This document shows, piece by piece, positions 60,553 to 64,000 of a stretch of 64,000 nt of DNA (position 1 is its first letter; the number at the start of each line of letters is the position of its first letter). The DNA is from UBA7803 sp963822255 (lineage in GTDB: Bacteria; Pseudomonadota; Gammaproteobacteria; Pseudomonadales; Azotimanducaceae), in contig CAWGGV010000008.1 in NCBI GenBank assembly GCA_963822255.1, positions 1,612,001 to 1,676,000 of the forward strand, read 5' to 3'. The position numbers and the translations under genes were made by a program. Under the pieces are notes generated by a model, which had not been told where the DNA came from, made no database searches, and worked only from the letters and a program-made list of their open reading frames with translations.

Positions 60553-61647
60553 CTATTCGCTGTACAGCGGCTGGAACGAGAACACCCAGGGCGTGTCCGT
60601 GTCCACCCCCACCTTCACCGCCTTCAGCTCCGGCGCCCCGTACACCTGCAGGCGCACGATGTTGCCGTAGAGCGGCGCCTTGGACTCGCCGCGGCTGACC
60701 CGGAACGGCCGGTCGACGATGAAGTCGTGGTAGTCGCCGTTGATCAGCAGCACCGGTTTGCCGAAGGCCGCGCCCAGATCGCGGATCGCCTGCACGATCC
60801 AGTGGTAGGGGCCGTCCGGACCGCCGTTCACCGCCTTGCCGGTGAAATCCCCGCCCGGCCGATCGGCGAACATGCCCGCCTGCAGGGCGATCACCACGGC
60901 CTTGGCGTCGATGGCCTTCGCTCGCGCGAACGTATTCTCGATCCAGTCCACATTGGCGCGGTTACGGGCGATCGCTTCGGCGGCGCGCGATTCGTTGGCG
61001 ATCAGAAAGCCGTTGTTGGAGCCAGGAACGTCCACGGTGGCGAACACCACTCCGGATTTGTCCCAGCGCACATTCTCCACCGTGTCCTTGAAAGTGTCCG
61101 AGACGTCGGGCTGACGAACCACGGGCATGGGATGGGCACCCAGGCTCTCGGGCTTGGCGAAGAAAACCTTGCGGATCAGCGACAGGCTGCCGATCGGGTC
61201 GTCATAGCCGGCGCTCGCCATGCCGCCGTCGACGCTCTGCAGCTTGCCGAGCAGCTGAAGGTCCTCGGGCTTCGCCTGCCCCCGCACCCAGCGCAGGTAC
61301 GCTTCGAGCACTTCTGGCGTGCGGCAATCGGCCCACTCGTTGTCGCCGGGCGTGTAGACGACCGGCTGCTGGTACTTGGAGAACCAGCCGAAGATGTTCT
61401 GGTGGTTGGCCTTCGTGCACGGCATGGCGCCCCAGGTATCGCCTACGTGAACGGAGAAAGCGGGCTTCTCCGCGTTGATGCGGTCGATCAGCGCCTGATA
61501 GACGGGATAGTCGGCGGGCGGGTTGTAGGCGGTGTCGCCCAGGGCGACGAAGGCGAACTGCTCGGCGTGGGCAGCGGCGGCCAGCAACGCGACGCCGGCG
61601 AGCGCGGCGCGAGCGAGCGCGCCGCCCGGTCTCTTCGCACGAATCAT
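60553..61647 (-). CDS. Exported metallophosphoesterase-fold protein
   Basis: 364 residues. Signal peptide 'ARAALAGVALLAAAAHA', cut after AHA. Calcineurin-like strands appear in order: 'FAFVALGDTAYNPPADYPVY', 'FSVHVGDTWGAMPCTK', 'PVVYTPGDNEWADC' (GDN-E) and 'KPVLLINGDYHDFIVD' (GDxH), which give the D, N and H metal ligands. Probably periplasmic phosphodiesterase or phosphatase; substrate unknown. It is divergent from glutathione peroxidase across a 133-base region with an inverted repeat. Confidence 0.82.
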   Translation of the reverse strand: MIRAKRPGGALARAALAGVALLAAAAHAEQFAFVALGDTAYNPPADYPVYQALIDRINAEKPAFSVHVGDTWGAMPCTKANHQNIFGWFSKYQQPVVYTPGDNEWADCRTPEVLEAYLRWVRGQAKPEDLQLLGKLQSVDGGMASAGYDDPIGSLSLIRKVFFAKPESLGAHPMPVVRQPDVSDTFKDTVENVRWDKSGVVFATVDVPGSNNGFLIANESRAAEAIARNRANVDWIENTFARAKAIDAKAVVIALQAGMFADRPGGDFTGKAVNGGPDGPYHWIVQAIRDLGAAFGKPVLLINGDYHDFIVDRPFRVSRGESKAPLYGNIVRLQVYGAPELKAVKVGVDTDTPWVFSFQPLYSE

Positions 61648-61689
61648 GGAGCTCTCCCCCGGTTGGAGAGCGGATCTTACACCGTTGTT

Positions 61690-61708
61690 GCGCAGAAGCG
61701 GTCTGCGC
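61690..61708. promoter_or_regulatory. Inverted repeat in a divergent promoter region
   Basis: GCGCAGA (61690-61696), AGCGG, TCTGCGC (61702-61708), a perfect 7-bp inverted repeat between the phosphoesterase (minus) and glutathione peroxidase (plus) starts. Downstream, TGCTAGCAT at 61739-61747 looks like an extended -10 for the plus-strand gene. Operator or structured leader are both possible. Confidence 0.35.
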
Positions 61709-61780
61709 CCGTCGCGCCGGCCCGCCGGCCTCCAAAGGTGCTAGCATGACCGGCGCAACACGGCATTACGGGGGATTGCG

Positions 61781-62257
61781 ATGGGCTTCCACGACCTGAC
61801 GATGAAATCGATCACCGGCCAGCCGGTGAGTCTCGGCAACTACAAAGGCAAGACTTGTCTGGTGGTGAACGTCGCCAGCAAGTGCGGGCTGACGCCGCAA
61901 TATACCGGGCTGCAGAAGCTGCACGCAGACAACGAATCGGAAAATTTCACGGTGCTCGGCTTTCCCTGCAACCAGTTCGCCGGCCAGGAACCCGGCACCG
62001 AGGAAGAGATCAGCACGTTCTGCAGCACCAACTACGACGTGACGTTTCCGCTGTTCGCCAAGGTCGACGTGAACGGCGCCGACACCTGCGAGCTGTATCG
62101 CCTGCTGAAGTCGGCGGCGCTCAACGAAGACGGCACCGTGGACATCCCCTGGAACTTCACCAAGTTCCTGGTGGATGGCGATGGCAACATCGTCAAGCGG
62201 TACGGCCCGCGCACCACGCCCGAGGAGATCGCCGAGGATCTCTCGAGCTATCTGTAG
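61781..62257 (+). CDS. Glutathione peroxidase (Cys type)
   Basis: 158 residues. Peroxidatic Cys35 in 'VNVASKCGLTPQYTGLQKLH', Gln69 in 'GFPCNQFAGQEPGTEEEI', and the Trp/Asn pair in 'VDIPWNFTKFLVDGDG'. A second Cys81 in 'TFCSTNYDVTFP' is the resolving Cys of thioredoxin-dependent GPx. Cytosolic thiol peroxidase that reduces organic hydroperoxides. Normal length, no changes in key residues. GGGG precedes the ATG at 61781. Confidence 0.95.
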   Translation: MGFHDLTMKSITGQPVSLGNYKGKTCLVVNVASKCGLTPQYTGLQKLHADNESENFTVLGFPCNQFAGQEPGTEEEISTFCSTNYDVTFPLFAKVDVNGADTCELYRLLKSAALNEDGTVDIPWNFTKFLVDGDGNIVKRYGPRTTPEEIAEDLSSYL

Positions 62258-62282
62258 CAGCATTCGACCAGCAGCATTCGAC
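62256..62282 (+). repeat. Two-copy 13-bp direct repeat after the glutathione peroxidase stop
   Basis: AGCAGCATTCGAC occurs at 62256-62268 and again at 62270-62282, 14 bases apart. The first copy overlaps the TAG stop of glutathione peroxidase, so it looks like a recent tandem duplication at the gene end. Confidence 0.8.
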
Positions 62283-62298
62283 GCGCGGGTGCGCCGCC

Positions 62299-63192
62299 TC
62301 AGTCGTACAGCCCGTGGGGGTTGCGCGCCATGAGCGAGTAGTCGGGGCCTTCGTGTCGCCAGCCGTATGGCTGCTTGGCGCCGAGTAGAACCCGAAACCG
62401 CTGGTCGTTCCGGTGCCGTTCCAGCACCGATTCCGGCACCACGCCCTTGTGCTGCTCCTGGGTCTGGATGTGCTGGCGATTGAAGTAGACAGCCAGGTTC
62501 ATGCGCACGCCCGGAATCTGCCGCGCGAATGAGCCGTGCCAGGTGTTGCCGTGCCAGACCACCGCGTCCCCCGGTTCCAGATCCATGGCCCGGGCTGCCG
62601 GGTTGGCGCGGTCGCCGTCCAGGCGCCGTTCCCGTGCCGTGGGCTGGCGCGCCAGCTCGTGGCTGCCCGGGACGATGGCGAGGGCACCCGCCTCACGGCT
62701 GTAGGGGGTCAACGCGTAGTTCACGTTGGCCACCATGGAGATCGGCGAGAACGGGGCCGGCATGCCGTTGCCGTTGTCGGAGTGGAGCATCAGCGGCTCC
62801 CCGCCGGGGCCCTTGAAGTGGCAGCCGATGCTGGACAGCAGGCAGCTCTCACCGAGCAGGTAGGTGATCAGCGTCAGGGGCTTCGGCGCCATCAGGATCT
62901 CTTCGAATACCTGGTCGTCGTACAGCAGGTACGGCACGTAGGTCTGTCCGCTCCAGTGCTCGCCGGTCTCGGCGTCGGCGTCTATGCGTCGGCCTGTGCT
63001 CCGTTCGACCCGGCGAAGTATGGCTTCCTTGGCGCGCTCAATCTGCTCCAGCGCGAGCACCCCCTTTATCACGGCGTAGCCGGCGGTCGTGAGCTCGATG
63101 AGCTGGCCGGCGAGGCCGAGCACCTGGACGCTATCCAGAATCCGCGTCAGCGGATCGGCACGATCGGCGTCCTTCGTTGTCGCCAGGGCCAT
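62299..63192 (-). CDS. Phytanoyl-CoA dioxygenase-family protein
   Basis: 297 residues. The 2OG-Fe(II) triad is visible as His-x-Asp in 'EPLMLHSDNGNGMPAPFSPI' and the later His in 'GDAVVWHGNTWHGSFARQ', with Arg in 'PGVRMNLAVYFNRQH' binding 2-oxoglutarate. 'SREAGALAIVPGSHELARQP' is the family's central strand. Family members hydroxylate small lipids or halogenate/epimerise secondary metabolites; the substrate is unknown. Its stop is 42 bases from that of glutathione peroxidase. Confidence 0.88.
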   Translation of the reverse strand: MALATTKDADRADPLTRILDSVQVLGLAGQLIELTTAGYAVIKGVLALEQIERAKEAILRRVERSTGRRIDADAETGEHWSGQTYVPYLLYDDQVFEEILMAPKPLTLITYLLGESCLLSSIGCHFKGPGGEPLMLHSDNGNGMPAPFSPISMVANVNYALTPYSREAGALAIVPGSHELARQPTARERRLDGDRANPAARAMDLEPGDAVVWHGNTWHGSFARQIPGVRMNLAVYFNRQHIQTQEQHKGVVPESVLERHRNDQRFRVLLGAKQPYGWRHEGPDYSLMARNPHGLYD

Positions 63193-63258
63193 GCTTGCCC
63201 CTCCTCGGTTGACGGTTTACCTGTTGATCGTGGGCCCATCGTGCCGCCGTTTCGACGG

Positions 63259-63660
63259 TTAGCGGGGCTCGAGGTGAAGGAAGCGTCGGGGCGGGTAGCC
63301 CGTCAGAAACCGGACCACGCCCCCGAGCGGGTGCTCGGCGTCGACCCGCTCCGCTTCCTCCCCCTCCACCGGCACAGCCGAGTAGGGGCGGCTGTCACCG
63401 TCCACGTCCACCTCCACGGCGGGGTTCGCCAGTGCCTGCCGATACCACGCCCGAGGCCAATGATTGGCGGCGACGTACAGCCGGCCGCCGCTGTCGAGCC
63501 GTGCCACCACCCGGGGATGCGGCGTCCCGTCCTGATCGTGTGTGGTGATGACGAGCGTGTTCTGGTCCTGGGGCTGAAAGAAGCCGATCAACGACTCGAA
63601 GGCGACGACGATAGCCACGTAGACGACGGCCAGGACGGCGACGTATGTCAGGACGCGCAT
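63259..63660 (-). CDS. Membrane-anchored nitroreductase/deazaflavin-type protein
   Basis: 133 residues from 63660. The N terminus is a membrane anchor ('VLTYVAVLAVVYVAIVVAFE'), followed by 'NTLVITTHDQDGTPHPRVVA', 'RLYVAANHWPRAWYRQALAN' and 'PAVEVDVDGDSRPYSAVPVE', the split-barrel pattern of DUF385/deazaflavin-dependent nitroreductase-like proteins ('LyvvaN.w...W.....a.p.v.v...g'). The soluble domain may bind F420 or a flavin. Divergent from the PhoD-like gene. Confidence 0.75.
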   Translation of the reverse strand: MRVLTYVAVLAVVYVAIVVAFESLIGFFQPQDQNTLVITTHDQDGTPHPRVVARLDSGGRLYVAANHWPRAWYRQALANPAVEVDVDGDSRPYSAVPVEGEEAERVDAEHPLGGVVRFLTGYPPRRFLHLEPR

Positions 63661-63775
63661 GTTCTCCCCTCCCGATTCCGGGAAAACGGTTCCGAGGATT
63701 CTCAAGCAAACCGGTGACGGACGCCACAGCGGCTGGCACGGACGGGTCGCCCGCATCCGGCAGGGCCCAGGCCGT

Positions 63776-63805
63776 GATGACAGTGTCATCCCGGCCCAAT
63801 ATGCT
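63776..63805 (+). promoter_or_regulatory. Promoter for the PhoD-like gene with a palindrome over its -35
   Basis: ATGACA (63777-63782, five of six to TTGACA), 17-base spacer, TATGCT (63800-63805, four of six), 31 bases before the ATG at 63836. The -35 is embedded in the perfect palindrome GATGACA-G-TGTCATC (63776-63790). The half-site TGTCAT resembles one PHO-box half, but a PHO box is a direct repeat, so the link to PhoB is only suggestive. Confidence 0.5.
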
Positions 63806-63835
63806 GAGCCGCTCTTCACCCGGGGAAGTGGGAAC

Positions 63836-64000
63836 ATGATTACTCGCCGACATTTCGTCTCCGCCGCGTCGCTCGCCGCCGGGTCGACGACCGTGGGGGC
63901 TGCGTCCGCTGGCGCGGATCGATCTGCCGGCGCAGCCGGCGAGGCCGCGTCGCCGGGCGGCGGCAGCGTCTTTCGCCACGGCATCGCCAGCGGCGATCCC
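63836..64000 (+). CDS. PhoD-family alkaline phosphatase (3' partial)
   Basis: Only the first 55 residues are in the window. A twin-arginine signal ('MITRRHFVSAASLAAGSTTV') is followed by an Ala/Gly-rich linker and 'SVFRHGIASGDP', the diagnostic start of PhoD-type phosphatase/phosphodiesterase domains ('F.hGVASGDP'). It would be exported folded by Tat to the periplasm, with Ca/Fe cofactors in the family. The gene runs off the end of the window. Confidence 0.85.
   Translation, partial: MITRRHFVSAASLAAGSTTVGAASAGADRSAGAAGEAASPGGGSVFRHGIASGDP

Noticed and set aside
1..64000. CRISPR arrays, tRNA or rRNA genes, insertion sequences, att sites
   Set aside because: I found no regularly spaced repeats of 25-40 bases, no transposase or integrase motif, no tRNA T-loop pattern that held up and no rRNA sequence. 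A covariance-model scan would settle RNA genes.

Overview
The window is GC-rich, densely packed bacterial chromosome with no plasmid, phage or insertion-sequence hallmark, no rRNA or tRNA, and no CRISPR array that I could see. Gene content points to an aerobic, heterotrophic proteobacterium, with Gammaproteobacteria or Alphaproteobacteria both possible. It includes many short-chain dehydrogenases, class III CoA-transferases, LLM flavin oxidoreductases, enoyl-CoA hydratases, amidohydrolases and serine hydrolases, plus a Yej-type peptide importer. Nothing in the window (no 16S, no ribosomal genes) fixes the taxon more tightly. Several genes start at TTG or GTG behind strong Shine-Dalgarno sequences. 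No intergenic gap exceeds 300 bases.

Layout. 1-10.5 kb: a SulP anion transporter cut by the window edge, a GNAT-like acetyltransferase, a small secreted protein, two divergent secreted multi-repeat proteins (a Cys-rich GGC-repeat protein and an FG-GAP/calcium-motif protein) with a tandem-repeat promoter region between them, a YcaC-type hydrolase, a small exported protein, a YncE-like beta-propeller and a CorA cation channel. 10.6-22.4 kb: an LLM oxidoreductase; a tight three-gene cassette of a diiron ferritin-like protein, an SCP2-like protein and a 2[4Fe-4S] ferredoxin; a TRIC channel; a beta-lactamase-fold hydrolase; an MFS transporter; a MAPEG protein; an M20 amidohydrolase; a TIM-barrel amidohydrolase; a CoA-transferase; and a second LLM protein. 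22.5-26.7 kb: a full-length glgX with about sixteen frameshifts, facing an intact asnB. 26.9-33.4 kb: MaoC hydratase, SDRs, two alpha/beta hydrolases, an iridoid-synthase-like reductase, a berberine-bridge-type FAD oxidase, and a CoA-transferase relic.

33.4-41.8 kb: an exported S9 prolyl-oligopeptidase-type peptidase converging on a five-gene yejBE-type peptide ABC transporter; together they read as a peptide scavenging unit. 41.9-49 kb: SDR, amidase, a threonine-aldolase-like PLP enzyme, a glycerol-dehydrogenase-like enzyme and a double-length CoA-transferase whose two halves differ at the catalytic Asp. 49-56 kb: a small exported protein, a serine hydrolase, a methyltransferase, an overlapping SDR/crotonase/flavin-reductase-fold operon, a small membrane protein, a SnoaL-like protein and an orphan MraY-family transferase. 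56-64 kb: a 2OG-Fe(II) oxygenase, a D-aminoacylase-type amidohydrolase coupled to two small unknown genes behind a TetR/KstR-like operator, a CoA-transferase, a phosphoesterase, a glutathione peroxidase, a phytanoyl-CoA dioxygenase-like protein, a nitroreductase-fold protein and the start of a PhoD-type phosphatase.

The best candidates for something undescribed are the diiron/SCP2-like/ferredoxin cassette, the multiply frameshifted but stop-free glgX, the 14-bp tandem sites in front of the FG-GAP gene, and the small-gene/D-aminoacylase operon. All functional assignments rest on motif recognition by eye; no database search was run.
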